NCBI GenBank assembly: GCA_947450895.1
Contig: CANFWT010000001.1
Span: 160,010 to 224,009 of the forward strand
Direction of reading: 5' to 3'
DNA length: 64,000 bases
Source: Comamonadaceae bacterium
GTDB lineage: Bacteria > Pseudomonadota > Gammaproteobacteria > Burkholderiales > Burkholderiaceae_C
This document shows positions 52,837-63,985 of this stretch, piece by piece. Position numbers and translations under genes: made by a program. Positions within the stretch are counted from its first letter, which is position 1. Each line of letters begins with the position of its first letter. The notes under the pieces were generated by a model that saw only the letters and a list, made by a program, of their open reading frames with translations, was not told the DNA's origin and made no database searches.

Positions 52837-54147
52837 TTAGCGCTTGGCGATTTCCACCACGTCGCGGCGCTCTGCGCCGGTGAACAACTGGCGAGGACGG
52901 CCAATTTTGTATTCGGGGTCGCCAATCATTTCATTGAGCTGGGCAATCCAGCCCACCGTGCGTGCCAGGGCAAAAATACCGGTGAATAAATTCACAGGAA
53001 TTCCAATGGCGCGTTGCACGATGCCAGAGTAAAAGTCAACGTTGGGATACAGCTTGCGTGAGACGAAGTAGTCGTCCTCCAGCGCAATTTTTTCCAGCGC
53101 CTTGGCCAGTTTGAACAGCGGGTCGTTTTCCAGTCCCAGTGCGGCGAGTACTTCGTTGCACGTCTCTTGCATGAGTTTGGCGCGCGGGTCGTAATTTTTG
53201 TACACACGGTGGCCAAAGCCCATGAGCTTGACGCCGGAGTTCTTGTCCTTCACCTGGTTCATGAATTCGCCGACTTTGGAAATACCGCCCATGGCCTGGA
53301 TTTCTTCGAGCATGTTCAGGCAGGCTTCGTTGGCGCCACCGTGTGCGGGGCCCCACAGGCAGGCCACGCCTGCGGCGATGGCGGCAAAAGGGTTGGTGCC
53401 AGACGAGCCGCACAGGCGTACCGTTGACGTGGACGCGTTTTGTTCATGGTCGGCGTGCAACACAAAGATGCGGTCCAGCGCTCGCTCGATCACGGGATTG
53501 ACGACATAAGGCTCGCACGGGGTGGCAAACATCATGTGCAAGAAGTTGCCAGCGTAGCTCAACTCGTTCTTGGGGTACATGAAAGGTTGACCAATGCTGT
53601 ACTTGTACGCCATCGCGACCAGCGTGGGCATTTTCGCGATCAGGCGGATGGCCGAAATTTCACGGTGCTCCGGATTGTTGATGTCCGTGCTGTCGTGGTA
53701 GAAGGCGGAAAGTGCGCCCACCAGACCCGTCATGATGGCCATGGGGTGCGCATCACGGCGGAAACCGCGCAAGAAAAACTGCATCTGCTCGTTGACCATG
53801 GTGTGGTGGGTCACATTTTTGGTGAACGCGGCCTTGCCAGCGGCGTCGGGCAGGTTGCCGTACAGCAGCAAATGGCAGGTCTCCAAGAAGTCGCAGTGGG
53901 TGGCCAACTGCTCAATTGGATAGCCGCGGTACAGCAATTCACCCTTGTCGCCGTCAATGTAGGTGATAGCAGACTGGCACGCCGCGGTAGACAAGAAGCC
54001 CGGGTCGTAGGTGAACATACCGGTTTGCGCATACAGCTTGCGAATGTCGATTACATCGGGGCCGATACTTCCGCTGTATACCGGCAGCTCCACGCTGGGG
54101 CTACCGTTGCTGAAGGACATTGTCGCTTTGTTGTCAGCTAATTTCAT
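52837..54147 (-). CDS. gltA: Citrate synthase, type II
   Basis: Condenses acetyl-CoA and oxaloacetate. The 436-aa product is the NADH-sensitive hexameric Gram-negative type. It shows the catalytic histidines in [12 protein letters not shown] and [13 protein letters not shown] and the catalytic aspartate in NVDFYSGIV. The N-terminal domain ([20 protein letters not shown]) is typical of GltA. ATG 54147 follows AAAGG. It is the last gene of sdhC-D-A-B-E-gltA. Confidence 0.97.
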   Translation of the reverse strand: MKLADNKATMSFSNGSPSVELPVYSGSIGPDVIDIRKLYAQTGMFTYDPGFLSTAACQSAITYIDGDKGELLYRGYPIEQLATHCDFLETCHLLLYGNLPDAAGKAAFTKNVTHHTMVNEQMQFFLRGFRRDAHPMAIMTGLVGALSAFYHDSTDINNPEHREISAIRLIAKMPTLVAMAYKYSIGQPFMYPKNELSYAGNFLHMMFATPCEPYVVNPVIERALDRIFVLHADHEQNASTSTVRLCGSSGTNPFAAIAAGVACLWGPAHGGANEACLNMLEEIQAMGGISKVGEFMNQVKDKNSGVKLMGFGHRVYKNYDPRAKLMQETCNEVLAALGLENDPLFKLAKALEKIALEDDYFVSRKLYPNVDFYSGIVQRAIGIPVNLFTGIFALARTVGWIAQLNEMIGDPEYKIGRPRQLFTGAERRDVVEIAKR

Positions 54148-54158
54148 CTCAGAACCTT

Positions 54159-54425
54159 TCAACGAGTTTCTCTCACCATTTTCAAAATCTCCCGCAAGTC
54201 AGTGCTGTCAAGCCCGACCTCAACCTGGCCTAGCGATTTGCGTGCCAAAAACAGGTCCAGCAAGTCGTTATCGCTCAGATCCATCAGCACGCCAAGCGCC
54301 TGTGCTTGACGACTATTCAAAGTCGCTCCGTAGCGATCAAAAAACCGGGCGATGAACAAGTCGTTTTCCAACAAACCTCGCCGACAGCGCCAGCGCAGTT
54401 TGCTTAAGGACCGCTCGTCGAGCAT
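54159..54425 (-). CDS. sdhE: Succinate dehydrogenase flavinylation factor SdhE
   Basis: A small helical protein that helps attach FAD covalently to SdhA. From ATG 54425 it has 88 residues, exactly the E. coli length, and contains the signature [15 protein letters not shown] with the invariant RG motif. A GTG at 54455 would add ten residues and is nearer the sdhB stop. It lies between sdhB and gltA, which fits its function. Confidence 0.92.
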   Translation of the reverse strand: MLDERSLSKLRWRCRRGLLENDLFIARFFDRYGATLNSRQAQALGVLMDLSDNDLLDLFLARKSLGQVEVGLDSTDLREILKMVRETR

Positions 54426-54458
54426 AGCGTCCCCGGATTGGACGACTGGGTTCACCGC

Positions 54459-55163
54459 TTAGACCGCACGCAAAACCATCATTTCCTTGATCTTGCCAAT
54501 CGCCTTGGTCGGGTTCAGTCCCTTGGGGCATACATCGACGCAGTTCATGATGGTGTGGCAGCGGAACAAGCGGTAGGGGTCTTCCAGGTTGTCCAATCGC
54601 TCCGCGGTGGCTTCGTCGCGGCTGTCCGCGATGAAGCGGTAGGCCTGCAGCAAGCCAGCGGGTCCGACAAATTTGTCTGGGTTCCACCAAAAGCTGGGGC
54701 AACTGGTGGAGCAGCTCGCGCACAAGATACACTCGTACAAGCCATTGAGCTCTTCGCGCTCCTCGGGGCTTTGCAGGCGCTCTTTCTCGGGCGGCACGTT
54801 GTCGTTGATCAAATAAGGTTTGATCGAGTTGTACTGCTTGAAAAACTGCGTCATGTCCACGATCAGGTCGCGGATGACTGGCAGACCCGGCAAGGGCTTG
54901 AGCACGATGGTTCCCGGAAGGGTACGCATATTGGTCAGACAGGCCAGACCGTTTTTGCCGTTAATGTTCATCGCGTCCGATCCGCACACGCCTTCGCGGC
55001 ATGAGCGGCGGAAAGAAATGGTGGGGTCTACCGCCTTGAGCTTCATCAGGGCATCGAGCAGCATGCGTTCTGTGCCGTCGAGCTCGACCTCGATGGTCTG
55101 CATATAAGGCTTAGCGTCCTTATCAGGGTCGTAACGGTAAATAGAAAAAGTGCGTTTTGCCAT
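54459..55163 (-). CDS. sdhB: Succinate dehydrogenase iron-sulfur subunit
   Basis: Carries electrons from SdhA flavin to quinone. The 234-aa product has the 2Fe-2S ligands in [15 protein letters not shown] (Cys55, Cys60) and Cys75. The 4Fe-4S and 3Fe-4S ligands are in [17 protein letters not shown] and [17 protein letters not shown]. It follows sdhA by 23 bases. Confidence 0.98.
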   Translation of the reverse strand: MAKRTFSIYRYDPDKDAKPYMQTIEVELDGTERMLLDALMKLKAVDPTISFRRSCREGVCGSDAMNINGKNGLACLTNMRTLPGTIVLKPLPGLPVIRDLIVDMTQFFKQYNSIKPYLINDNVPPEKERLQSPEEREELNGLYECILCASCSTSCPSFWWNPDKFVGPAGLLQAYRFIADSRDEATAERLDNLEDPYRLFRCHTIMNCVDVCPKGLNPTKAIGKIKEMMVLRAV

Positions 55164-55186
55164 GGGATGTGCTCGCTGGTTTCGGT

Positions 55187-56977
55187 TCAGAAGGTACGGG
55201 TTTTGAGCTCAATGCTCTCCACCGTCAAGGGCTTCATCTGCACTGGCTTGTAGCTCAGGCTATTGGTTGCGCTGTGCCACAAAGTGTGCTTGTGCCAGTC
55301 GGTGTCGTTGCGGCCGTTGGGGTGCTCGGGCGTATCGCCATAGTCATTTACGGTATGGGCGCCACGGCTCTCATGCCGCGCGGCGGCCGAAACGATAGTG
55401 GCTTGTGCCGCCTCAATCAGGTTTTCTACTTCTAGCGCCTCAATGCGCGCGGTGTTGAAGACCTTGGACTTGTCTTTGAGTCCGATCTTGTTCACACGCT
55501 CGCGCAGTTCAGCGATTTTGGTCACGCCTTCGTCCATCATGGCTTGGGTGCGGAACACGCCAGCATGCTGCTGCATGGCGGCGCGGATGTCGTTGGCAAC
55601 GTCCTGGGCGTATTCACCGCCAGTGGCGTTGTCCAAGCGGGCCAGGCGGGCAATGGTTGCATCGGCGGCGTTGGCGGGAAGGGGTTTGTGTTCTTTGCTG
55701 TTTTTGGCGAACTCGACGATGTGGTTGCCCGCAGCGCGGCCAAACACCAACAAGTCGAGCAACGAATTGGTGCCCAGGCGGTTAGCGCCATGCACACTTA
55801 CGCAGGAGCATTCGCCCACCGCATACAGACCATTGACGACTTGGCTGTGGTTGTTGGCGTCCTGCACCACAACCTGGCCGTTGATATTGGTCGGAATGCC
55901 GCCCATCTGGTAGTGGATGGTGGGCACCACGGGAATCGGCTCTTTGGTGATGTCGACGTTGGCAAAGTTGTGGCCAATTTCGAGCACCGAGGGCAGGCGC
56001 TTCATGATGGTCTCGGCGCCCAAATGGGTCATGTCGAGGTTGATGTAGTCCTTGTTCGGGCCACAGCCCCGGCCTTCCTTGATTTCCTGGTCCATGCAGC
56101 GCGACACGTAATCGCGGGGTGCAAGGTCTTTGTAGGCGGGCGCATAACGCTCCATGAATCGCTCGCCATTGGCGTTGCGCAAAATAGCGCCTTCGCCCCG
56201 GCAGCCTTCGGTCAGCAACACGCCCGCGCCATGCACGCCCGTGGGGTGGAACTGCCAGAACTCCATGTCCTCCAACGGGATGCCGGCACGCGCTGCCATG
56301 CCCAGGCCGTCGCCGGTATTGATAAACGCGTTGGTGGAGGCGGCAAAAATGCGCCCTGCGCCACCGGTGGCAAGGAGCGTGGTTTTCGCTTCCAGAATGT
56401 GCACGTCGCCAGTTTCCATCTCGATGGCGGTCACGCCCAGCACGTCGCCATCGGCGTCGCGGATCAGGTCCATGGCCAGCCACTCAACAAAAAAGCTGGT
56501 TTTGGCCGCCACGTTTTGCTGGTACAGCGTGTGCAGCATGGCGTGGCCGGTTCGGTCGGCGGCGGCGCACGCACGCTCTACCGCTTTTTCACCATAGTTG
56601 GCGGTATGGCCGCCAAATGGTCGTTGGTAGATGGTGCCATCGGGGTTGCGGTCAAACGGCATGCCCATGTGCTCCAAGTCGTAGACGACCTTGGGCGCTT
56701 CGCGGCACATGAATTCAATCGCGTCCTGGTCGCCCAGCCAGTCCGAACCCTTGACGGTGTCGTAAAAATGGTAGTGCCAGTTGTCCTCGTTCATATTGCC
56801 CAAGGACGCGCCAATACCGCCCTGGGCCGCCACCGTGTGCGAGCGGGTGGGGAACACTTTGGACAGCACCGCCACATTGAGGCCGGCGCGGGCCAGTTGC
56901 AATGAGGCGCGCATGCCGGAGCCACCGGCTCCCACGATAACGACGTCGAACTTACGCTTGGATACTGGATAGGACAT
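55187..56977 (-). CDS. sdhA: Succinate dehydrogenase flavoprotein subunit
   Basis: Oxidises succinate to fumarate with covalently bound FAD. The 596-aa product has the dinucleotide motif [17 protein letters not shown], the FAD-linked His47 in [12 protein letters not shown], and the active-site [20 protein letters not shown]. It further shows [20 protein letters not shown] and a C-terminal domain with RHESRGAHT. It follows sdhD by 27 bases and belongs to one operon with sdhC to gltA. Confidence 0.98.
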   Translation of the reverse strand: MSYPVSKRKFDVVIVGAGGSGMRASLQLARAGLNVAVLSKVFPTRSHTVAAQGGIGASLGNMNEDNWHYHFYDTVKGSDWLGDQDAIEFMCREAPKVVYDLEHMGMPFDRNPDGTIYQRPFGGHTANYGEKAVERACAAADRTGHAMLHTLYQQNVAAKTSFFVEWLAMDLIRDADGDVLGVTAIEMETGDVHILEAKTTLLATGGAGRIFAASTNAFINTGDGLGMAARAGIPLEDMEFWQFHPTGVHGAGVLLTEGCRGEGAILRNANGERFMERYAPAYKDLAPRDYVSRCMDQEIKEGRGCGPNKDYINLDMTHLGAETIMKRLPSVLEIGHNFANVDITKEPIPVVPTIHYQMGGIPTNINGQVVVQDANNHSQVVNGLYAVGECSCVSVHGANRLGTNSLLDLLVFGRAAGNHIVEFAKNSKEHKPLPANAADATIARLARLDNATGGEYAQDVANDIRAAMQQHAGVFRTQAMMDEGVTKIAELRERVNKIGLKDKSKVFNTARIEALEVENLIEAAQATIVSAAARHESRGAHTVNDYGDTPEHPNGRNDTDWHKHTLWHSATNSLSYKPVQMKPLTVESIELKTRTF

Positions 56978-57004
56978 GGGGTAGATATTCTGAAATAGGA
57001 GGGC

Positions 57005-57370
57005 TTAAACGCGCCACAAAACCTGAACAGCCCAACCGGCGCAGCCGACCAGCCAGACGATGGAGAAAACCTGGAGCGAAAGACGCAGGCCCACGGGTTT
57101 GATGTAATCCATCCAGATGTCACGCATGCCAATCCACACGTGGTACAGCAGCGCCACGATGATAGAAAAAGTCAGCGTCTTCATCCATTGGCTGGAAAAA
57201 ATGCCTGCCCATTGGTAATAGCCCAAAGGGCCTTTTGAAAAGATTAGCTGAGCCAAAACGACCAGCGTGAACAGTGCCATCAGTGCCGCGGTAACGCGCT
57301 GTGCCAGCCAGTCGCGCAAGCCATAGTGGGCGCCCACAACAATGCGTTTGGAACCGTAATTAACTGCCAT
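57005..57370 (-). CDS. sdhD: Succinate dehydrogenase membrane anchor subunit SdhD
   Basis: A 121-aa anchor with three membrane helices (about 24-44, 63-83, 97-117). The second carries the haem-ligand region LLYHVWIGMRDIWMDYIKP. With SdhC it binds haem b and quinone. ATG 57370 follows GATAAG; the frame upstream to 57553 lacks support. Confidence 0.94.
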   Translation of the reverse strand: MAVNYGSKRIVVGAHYGLRDWLAQRVTAALMALFTLVVLAQLIFSKGPLGYYQWAGIFSSQWMKTLTFSIIVALLYHVWIGMRDIWMDYIKPVGLRLSLQVFSIVWLVGCAGWAVQVLWRV

Positions 57371-57432
57371 GGTGCTTATCTTTCCGAAATGTGGGGGTGC
57401 GGTTGAGCGGGAGCTGTTAACAGCGCGCAGGT

Positions 57433-57876
57433 CTAATACAGGCCAAAAAGTTTGGCGCCTAGCACCAACGTCAGGCCAACGCTCAGAACCAGGGTGAACA
57501 CCGCCGAGGACTTGCCAAATTCTTTGCTCACTGCGTGGCGGGCATCCATCCAAAGGTGCCGCAAACCTGCAATCAGGTGGTGCAAAAATGCCCAGATGAT
57601 GGACAGAGCCACCAATTTGACAAACCAGCCCGGCACAGGGCCCACGCCGATGTTGAACACGCTCGTAAAGCGCGCAAAAGAAATTTCGGACGAAATGGAG
57701 GTGTCAAACATCCAGATGATGAAAGGCATCAGCAAAAACATCAGCGCGCCGCTGACACGGTGCAAGATAGACACAATGCCCGCAACCGGCAGGCGGTAGC
57801 TCGGCAGATCCGTGAGCGCGTTGATGTTGCGGAATTCGGGCCGCTTGGGTCGGGTGGTGGGGGAGGGCGCAGACAT
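57433..57876 (-). CDS. sdhC: Succinate dehydrogenase cytochrome b556 subunit SdhC
   Basis: A 147-aa anchor subunit. The N-terminal cytoplasmic part ends in the conserved LPSYRLPVAGIVSILHRVSGALMF region (first helix about 35-58). Three helices follow, with the haem-ligand histidine in FLHHLIAGLRHLWMD. ATG 57876 gives the family start; upstream residues to 57975 are not family-like. It is the first gene of the sdh-gltA operon. Confidence 0.95.
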   Translation of the reverse strand: MSAPSPTTRPKRPEFRNINALTDLPSYRLPVAGIVSILHRVSGALMFLLMPFIIWMFDTSISSEISFARFTSVFNIGVGPVPGWFVKLVALSIIWAFLHHLIAGLRHLWMDARHAVSKEFGKSSAVFTLVLSVGLTLVLGAKLFGLY

Positions 57877-57995
57877 GGGCGGATTCTTTCTAGGGTGTAA
57901 CCGGTTCGTTATTCTGGCTTGATTCAGCGCAAATTCTATTGCACTGCACCATTCTGACATTGACCTTGCAGGCAAGGAGGCCTCGGTATGACATC
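57877..57995 (-). promoter_or_regulatory. sdh operon upstream region
   Basis: This 119-base gap between sdhC and the GntR gene must hold the sdh promoter. TAGAAT on the minus strand, near 57930, is a possible -10, without a good -35. CCTTGC/GCAAGG (57964-57977) forms a small stem that could end the GntR transcript. No copy of the mdh-side palindrome is present. Confidence 0.3.
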
Positions 57996-58829
57996 TCAGT
58001 GGAGTTCATTGCGGTAGTAGTGCGTGTTGGTTACGTAAACGCATTGGCGCATCTCCATGGGCACATCGTTGTAGGTGCAGGCGATGCGCTCCACGCTCAG
58101 CAATGGCGTGTCCGCAGTCACCCCTAAAAGTTCCATTTGTGTTGGGTCGGGCAACACCGCGCGGATTTTTTCGCCGGCCCGCACCATGCGCACGCCAAAC
58201 TCGCGTTCGAACATGGCGTACATGGGGCCGTTGTCATTTCGCAAGCGCTCTGCGGTCAATCCTTTGAAGGCCGGACCGGGCAACCAGATGTCTTCCAAAA
58301 TGGTCGGTACCTCGCCAAATGACAGCACGCGGCGGATTTGCAGTACTGCATCCCCGGCGCGAAGACCCAGCCCGCGCGCCACTTCGGCAGAAGCGCGCGC
58401 GCGCTTGCAATCAATAATTTGCCGCTGCGCAGGACCCTCACTGTGGGTGTCGCCGTTGTCAGGCACCAACTTGAGGAACCGGTATTGCACGTGCTGTTCC
58501 GCGTGGGTGGCGACGAAGGTCCCCTTACCTTGCCTGCGAACGACGAGGTTTTCTGTGGAGAGTTCGTCAATGGCCTTTCGGACCGTACCTTGGCTCACCT
58601 TGTAGCGCGCGGCGAGCTCTTGCTCGCTGGGTATGGCTGCACCCGACTTCCATTCACCCGCCTCCAAACTTTGCAGCAGCAGTGCCTTGATTTGCTGGTA
58701 GAGCGGGCTAAATGCCGGGGCCACAGGAACAGCGGTGGCTGGTGTGGTGGTTAGGGACTCAGCAACCGATACATCCGATCCCGTTTTGCGGATCGCTGGG
58801 TCGTTGGCAAAAGAGGTCGTGGCAGCCAT
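57996..58829 (-). CDS. GntR-family (HutC-type) transcriptional regulator
   Basis: A 277-aa DNA-binding repressor type. After a poorly ordered, Thr/Ala-rich 38 residues, the GntR winged helix spans about 40-108. It contains PLYQQIKALLLQSLEAGEW and the recognition segment IPSEQELAARYKVSQGTVRK. A UTRA ligand-binding domain follows (about 125-270, with VLQIRRVLSFGEVPTILEDIWLP). It stands between the sdh operon and the divergent mdh, so control of C4-dicarboxylate or TCA genes is a reasonable inference. The ligand is unknown. Confidence 0.92.
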   Translation of the reverse strand: MAATTSFANDPAIRKTGSDVSVAESLTTTPATAVPVAPAFSPLYQQIKALLLQSLEAGEWKSGAAIPSEQELAARYKVSQGTVRKAIDELSTENLVVRRQGKGTFVATHAEQHVQYRFLKLVPDNGDTHSEGPAQRQIIDCKRARASAEVARGLGLRAGDAVLQIRRVLSFGEVPTILEDIWLPGPAFKGLTAERLRNDNGPMYAMFEREFGVRMVRAGEKIRAVLPDPTQMELLGVTADTPLLSVERIACTYNDVPMEMRQCVYVTNTHYYRNELH

Positions 58830-58883
58830 GGAAGGGAGGAGTGTTGTCAGCGCGAAGTCAGTGTCGTATTGGAATGAATCATA

Positions 58884-58903
58884 TCTTATATAAGACATAA
58901 GAC
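58884..58903. promoter_or_regulatory. Candidate GntR-regulator operator in the gntR-mdh interval
   Basis: TCTTATATAAGA (58884-58895) is a perfect 12-base palindrome. Its right half ATAAGAC (58890-58896) is repeated at once (58897-58903). It lies just upstream of the mdh -35 box and 55 bases from the regulator start, a good place for autoregulation and for control of mdh. Confidence 0.55.
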
Positions 58904-58906
58904 AAG

Positions 58907-58936
58907 TTGACCTTTTGGGAAAATCGAGGGTAAACT
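58907..58936 (+). promoter_or_regulatory. mdh promoter
   Basis: TTGACC (58907-58912), 18 bases, TAAACT (58931-58936). Five of six -35 bases and four of six -10 bases match sigma-70 consensus. It lies 80 bases before the mdh ATG, whose ribosome site is TGGAG. Confidence 0.6.
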
Positions 58937-59017
58937 CTTAGGCAGTCTGCTATTGCTGTGCGCTCTCAAGCTGCACGTGGCAGCCCACGCTTTCACAACA
59001 CTTCCTGGAGTTTTTTT

Positions 59018-60004
<987 letters not shown>

Positions 60005-60056
60005 TCGCGCCCCAGCCCGTGCACCGCTTGGGTGCGTGGGCGGGCGCTGCCGCGCA

Positions 60057-61088
60057 ATGCAACACCCCCGCGACATTCTTTTAGGTGCCCAGGCGCGCAC
60101 CGGGGTGTTGCCGGTTTGCGACCACTACAGCGGCGCCCCCGCGCGCATGCGCAAGAGTTTGCTTTTGCAGGCCGAACTGATCGAAGAGTTCGGCGCCCGC
60201 GTGTTCGATGTCACCCTGGACTGCGAAGACGGCGCCCCGGCTGGCGGCGAACTGGAGCAGGCCCACACCATCCGAGAGTTGTTGAGCCCGTTGCCGACCA
60301 CGGCGGGTGGCGGTGTGCGAGTGCCTCTGCCTCGCGTGGGAGCGCGGGTTCACCCCGTGGACCATGCGCATTTCGCCTCTGACGTAGCCATCATCGTGGG
60401 CGGAGCGGCCGCAGCTTTGAGTTACATCATGCTTCCCAAGGTGGAGTCGGTGGATGATGTCGAGCAGGCTGCGAGGGCGATTGACGTTGCAGCCGGTAGC
60501 ACCGTGGTTCCCTTGCATGTGCTGATTGAGTCCCCGGCGGCGGTGCAGCAGGCCTTTGCCATTGCGGCCCATCCCCGGGTGCAGTCGCTGAGTTTTGGTT
60601 TGATGGATTTTGTGTCGGCGCACGGTGGCGCTATCCCGGCTTCGGCCATGGGTTTGCGCGCCAGTCAAGACCACGACACGCTGGACCAGTTTCACCACCC
60701 GCTGGTGCGCCGGGCCAAGCTGGAAATCGCCAGCGCCTGCCACGCCCACGGCAAGGTGCCCTCGCATTGTGTGGTCACCGAGCTGCGTGATGCGGCGGCG
60801 GTGGAGCGCGCGGCGCGTTACGCCGCCACCGCCCTGGGTTTTACCCGGATGTGGAGCATCCACCCCGACCAGATTCGCCCCATCCTGCGCGGCTTTGCGC
60901 CGCTGGCGTCCGAGGTGGATTTGGCGGCACGCATCGTGCAAGCGGCATCCCAGGCCGAATGGGCGCCGATTGCGGTCGATGGCACATTACACGACCGGGC
61001 CAGCTACCGTTATTTTTGGCAGGTGCTGGAGCGCGCGCACCAGACCGGCCAAGCCATTCCTGCTGAGTTGCAGCATTATTTTGTTTGA
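60057..61088 (+). CDS. CitE-like HpcH/HpaI-family lyase
   Basis: A 343-aa TIM-barrel protein of the citrate lyase beta / malyl-CoA lyase superfamily, which makes or breaks acyl-CoA thioester carbon bonds with Mg2+. Landmarks are the metal-site acidic motif [50 protein letters not shown] and [13 protein letters not shown]. Its neighbours (mdh, acnB) suggest organic-acid metabolism. No citrate lyase alpha or gamma genes are near, so true citrate lyase is unlikely. Malyl-CoA or citramalyl-CoA lyase is an open possibility. The start at ATG 60057 lacks a strong ribosome site. Confidence 0.85.
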   Translation: MQHPRDILLGAQARTGVLPVCDHYSGAPARMRKSLLLQAELIEEFGARVFDVTLDCEDGAPAGGELEQAHTIRELLSPLPTTAGGGVRVPLPRVGARVHPVDHAHFASDVAIIVGGAAAALSYIMLPKVESVDDVEQAARAIDVAAGSTVVPLHVLIESPAAVQQAFAIAAHPRVQSLSFGLMDFVSAHGGAIPASAMGLRASQDHDTLDQFHHPLVRRAKLEIASACHAHGKVPSHCVVTELRDAAAVERAARYAATALGFTRMWSIHPDQIRPILRGFAPLASEVDLAARIVQAASQAEWAPIAVDGTLHDRASYRYFWQVLERAHQTGQAIPAELQHYFV

Positions 61089-61108
61089 TTGAATAAGGAG
61101 AAAAGACC

Positions 61109-63700
61109 ATGTTGAACGCCTACCGAGCCCATGTTGCCGAGCGCGCCGCGCTGGGAATCCCCCCGCTGCCGCTGGACGCCAAGCAAACCGCTGAACTGAT
61201 CGAGCTGATCAAAGCCCCCACTGCGGGCGACGAAGCCTTTTTGCTCGACATGCTGACCCACCGCGTGCCACCGGGCGTGGACGACGCTGCCAAGGTCAAA
61301 GCCTCGTTTTTGGCCGCTGTGGCGCACGGCGACTTTGCCGTGGCCTTGGTCTCCAAGTCCAAAGCCACCGAGCTGCTGGGCACCATGGTGGGCGGCTACA
61401 ACGTGAAGCCTTTGATCGATTTGCTTGACGACGCCGAAGTGGCCTCTGTTGCCGCAGCCGCGCTGAAAAAGACGCTGCTGATGTTTGACTTCTTCCATGA
61501 CGTCGAACTCAAAGCCAAGACGGGCAATGCGCACGCCAAAGCAGTGATCCAAAGCTGGGCCGATGCCGAATGGTTCACCAGCCGCCCCGAAGTGCCGCAC
61601 ACCATCACCGTCACCGTGTTCAAGGTGCCCGGTGAGACCAATACCGACGACCTGTCGCCCGCGCCCGACGCCTGGAGCCGCCCCGACATTCCGCTGCATT
61701 ACCTGGCCATGCTGAAAAATACGCGCGAAGGCGCGGCCTTCAAGCCCGAAGAAGACGGCAAGCGCGGCCCCATGCAGTTCATCGACGACCTGAAGAAAAA
61801 AGGCCATCTGGTGGCCTACGTGGGCGACGTGGTGGGCACCGGTTCAAGCCGGAAGTCGGCCACCAACAGCGTGATCTGGGCCACCGGCCAGGACATTCCT
61901 TTTGTGCCCAACAAGCGCTTTGGCGGCGTCACCCTGGGCGGCAAGATTGCCCCCATCTTTTTTAACACGCAAGAAGACTCCGGCGCCTTGCCTATTGAAG
62001 TGAACGTCACCAAGCTGGAAATGGGCGATGTGATCGACGTGCTGCCCTATGAGGGCAAGATCTTGCGCAACGGCGAGTTGGTGGAAACATTCGCCCTCAA
62101 AAGCGATGTGTTGCTTGACGAAGTGCGCGCCGGTGGCCGTATCAACCTGATCATTGGCCGCTCACTGACCGCCAAGGCACGCGAGTCCTTGGGTTTGCCC
62201 GCGGCCACAGCGTTCCGCCTGCCCACCGCGCCCATCAGCACCAAAGCTGGCTTCACCTTGGCGCAAAAAATGGTTGGCCGCGCCGTAGGTTTGCCTGAAG
62301 GGCAGGGCGTGCGCCCCGGCACCTACTGCGAACCCAAGATGACCACCGTGGGATCGCAAGACACCACCGGCCCCATGACCCGCGACGAGCTCAAAGACCT
62401 GGCGTGCCTGGGCTTTAGCGCCGATTTGGTGATGCAGTCCTTCTGCCACACCGCCGCCTACCCCAAGCCCGTGGATGTGAAAACCCACCGCGAACTGCCC
62501 GCCTTCATCAGCAACCGCGGCGGCGTAGCCCTGCGCCCCGGCGACGGCGTGATCCACTCCTGGCTCAACCGCCTGCTGCTGCCCGACACCGTCGGCACCG
62601 GCGGCGACAGCCACACGCGCTTCCCCATCGGCATTTCTTTCCCCGCAGGCTCGGGCCTGGTGGCGTTTGGCGCGGCCACCGGCGTCATGCCCCTGGACAT
62701 GCCGGAGTCGGTGCTGGTGCGCTTCAAAGGCCAGATGCAGCCCGGCATCACCCTGCGCGACCTGGTGCATGCCATTCCGCTGTACGCCATCAAGGCCGGT
62801 TTGCTGACCGTGGCCAAGGCTGGCAAGATCAATGCCTTCTCAGGTCGTATTCTGGAAATTGAAGGCTTGCCAGACCTCAAAGTCGAACAAGCGTTTGAGT
62901 TGTCCGACGCCTCGGCCGAGCGTTCTGCCGCCGGTTGTACCGTCAAGCTCAACCCCGAACCCATCAAGGAATACCTCACCAGCAACGTCGTGCTCATGAA
63001 AAACATGATCGCCGACGGCTACGCCGACAAACGCACCCTGGAGCGCCGCATCCAAAAGGTCGAAGCCTGGTTGGCCAACCCCAGCTTGCTGGAGGCCGAC
63101 AAGGACGCCGAGTACGCCGCCGTCATCGAGATCGACCTCAACGACCTGAAAGAGCCGGTGCTGTGCTGCCCCAACGACCCGGACGACGCCAAACTGCTCT
63201 CGGACGTGGCAGGCGCCAAGATCGACGAGGTGTTTATTGGCTCGTGCATGACCAATATCGGCCACTTCCGCGCGGCCTCCAAGCTGCTCGAAGGCAAGCG
63301 CGATATCCCGGTCAAGCTGTGGATTGCGCCGCCCACCAAAATGGACGCGGCGGAATTGACCCGCGAAGGCCATTACGGCGTGTTCGGCGCCGCTGGCGCC
63401 CGCACCGAAATGCCGGGCTGCTCGCTGTGCATGGGCAACCAGGCGCAGGTGCGCGAAGGTGCGACGGTGGTGTCCACCTCGACCCGCAACTTCCCCAACC
63501 GCCTGGGCAAGAACACCAACGTCTACTTGGCCTCGGCCGAACTGGCAGCGATTGCGTCCAAGCTGGGCCGCATTCCCACCGTGGCCGAATACCAGGCCGA
63601 CATGGGCGTGATCAACAAGGACGGTAGCAAAATCTACCAGTACCTGAACTTTGACCAGATTGAGGAATACGCTGATGTGGCCAAGGGCGTGACTGCCTAA
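61109..63700 (+). CDS. acnB: Aconitate hydratase B
   Basis: The main TCA-cycle aconitase of proteobacteria, which can also bind mRNA when its cluster is lost. The 863-aa product has the AcnB-specific HEAT-like N-terminal domain (about 1-160, [20 protein letters not shown]). The swivel domain comes next, before the catalytic domains ([13 protein letters not shown]). The cluster ligands are in [10 protein letters not shown] (near 712) and [17 protein letters not shown] lies upstream of the ATG. It may be cotranscribed with the CitE-like gene (20-base gap). Confidence 0.98.
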   Translation: MLNAYRAHVAERAALGIPPLPLDAKQTAELIELIKAPTAGDEAFLLDMLTHRVPPGVDDAAKVKASFLAAVAHGDFAVALVSKSKATELLGTMVGGYNVKPLIDLLDDAEVASVAAAALKKTLLMFDFFHDVELKAKTGNAHAKAVIQSWADAEWFTSRPEVPHTITVTVFKVPGETNTDDLSPAPDAWSRPDIPLHYLAMLKNTREGAAFKPEEDGKRGPMQFIDDLKKKGHLVAYVGDVVGTGSSRKSATNSVIWATGQDIPFVPNKRFGGVTLGGKIAPIFFNTQEDSGALPIEVNVTKLEMGDVIDVLPYEGKILRNGELVETFALKSDVLLDEVRAGGRINLIIGRSLTAKARESLGLPAATAFRLPTAPISTKAGFTLAQKMVGRAVGLPEGQGVRPGTYCEPKMTTVGSQDTTGPMTRDELKDLACLGFSADLVMQSFCHTAAYPKPVDVKTHRELPAFISNRGGVALRPGDGVIHSWLNRLLLPDTVGTGGDSHTRFPIGISFPAGSGLVAFGAATGVMPLDMPESVLVRFKGQMQPGITLRDLVHAIPLYAIKAGLLTVAKAGKINAFSGRILEIEGLPDLKVEQAFELSDASAERSAAGCTVKLNPEPIKEYLTSNVVLMKNMIADGYADKRTLERRIQKVEAWLANPSLLEADKDAEYAAVIEIDLNDLKEPVLCCPNDPDDAKLLSDVAGAKIDEVFIGSCMTNIGHFRAASKLLEGKRDIPVKLWIAPPTKMDAAELTREGHYGVFGAAGARTEMPGCSLCMGNQAQVREGATVVSTSTRNFPNRLGKNTNVYLASAELAAIASKLGRIPTVAEYQADMGVINKDGSKIYQYLNFDQIEEYADVAKGVTA

Positions 63701-63709
63701 GTTGTGAGA

Positions 63710-63735
63710 ATCCCCAAGCCTTCGGGCTTGGGGAT
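63710..63735 (+). terminator. UUCG hairpin after acnB
   Basis: ATCCCCAAGCC, loop TTCG, GGCTTGGGGAT is a perfect 11-bp stem with the very stable UUCG tetraloop, ten bases after the acnB stop. No T run follows directly, so it may act by stabilising the 3' end. Confidence 0.6.
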
Positions 63736-63744
63736 GATGACACC

Positions 63745-63765
63745 GGCGCCAACAAAACTGGCGCC
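63745..63765. other. Middle hairpin of the acnB-rpmG interval
   Basis: GGCGCC (63745-63750), a nine-base A-rich loop, GGCGCC (63760-63765). It is flanked on both sides by stronger stems. Confidence 0.4.
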
Positions 63766-63799
63766 CACAAAAAAGCCCGCTGATGCGGGCTTTTTTGTG
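63766..63799. terminator. Bidirectional intrinsic terminator between acnB and rpmG
   Basis: CACAAAAAAGCCCGC (63766-63780), loop TGAT, GCGGGCTTTTTTGTG (63785-63799): 15 perfect pairs with a T run of six on each strand. It ends both the acnB and the converging rpmG transcripts. Confidence 0.9.
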
Positions 63800-63814
63800 G
63801 GGAAAAGCGCCGAA

Positions 63815-63985
63815 TTACTTCAGCTTCATTTCCTTGTAGTCCACATGCTTGCGAGCTTTGGGATCAAATTTCTTGATCAGCATTTTCTCGGGCATGGTTT
63901 TCTTGTTTTTGCTGGTCGTGTAGAAGTGACCGGTGCCGGCTGTCGATTCCAGCTTGATTTTTTCGCGTCCGCCTTTGGTTGCCAT
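63815..63985 (-). CDS. rpmG: 50S ribosomal protein L33
   Basis: A 56-aa basic protein of the large subunit. It begins [20 protein letters not shown] and ends with [10 protein letters not shown]. It has no cysteines, so it is the zinc-free (C-minus) form. Its usual upstream partner rpmB would lie beyond the window end. Confidence 0.97.
   Translation of the reverse strand: MATKGGREKIKLESTAGTGHFYTTSKNKKTMPEKMLIKKFDPKARKHVDYKEMKLK

Noticed and set aside
55544..56905. 453-codon plus-strand frame across sdhA
   Set aside because: Antisense shadow; sdhA is unambiguous.
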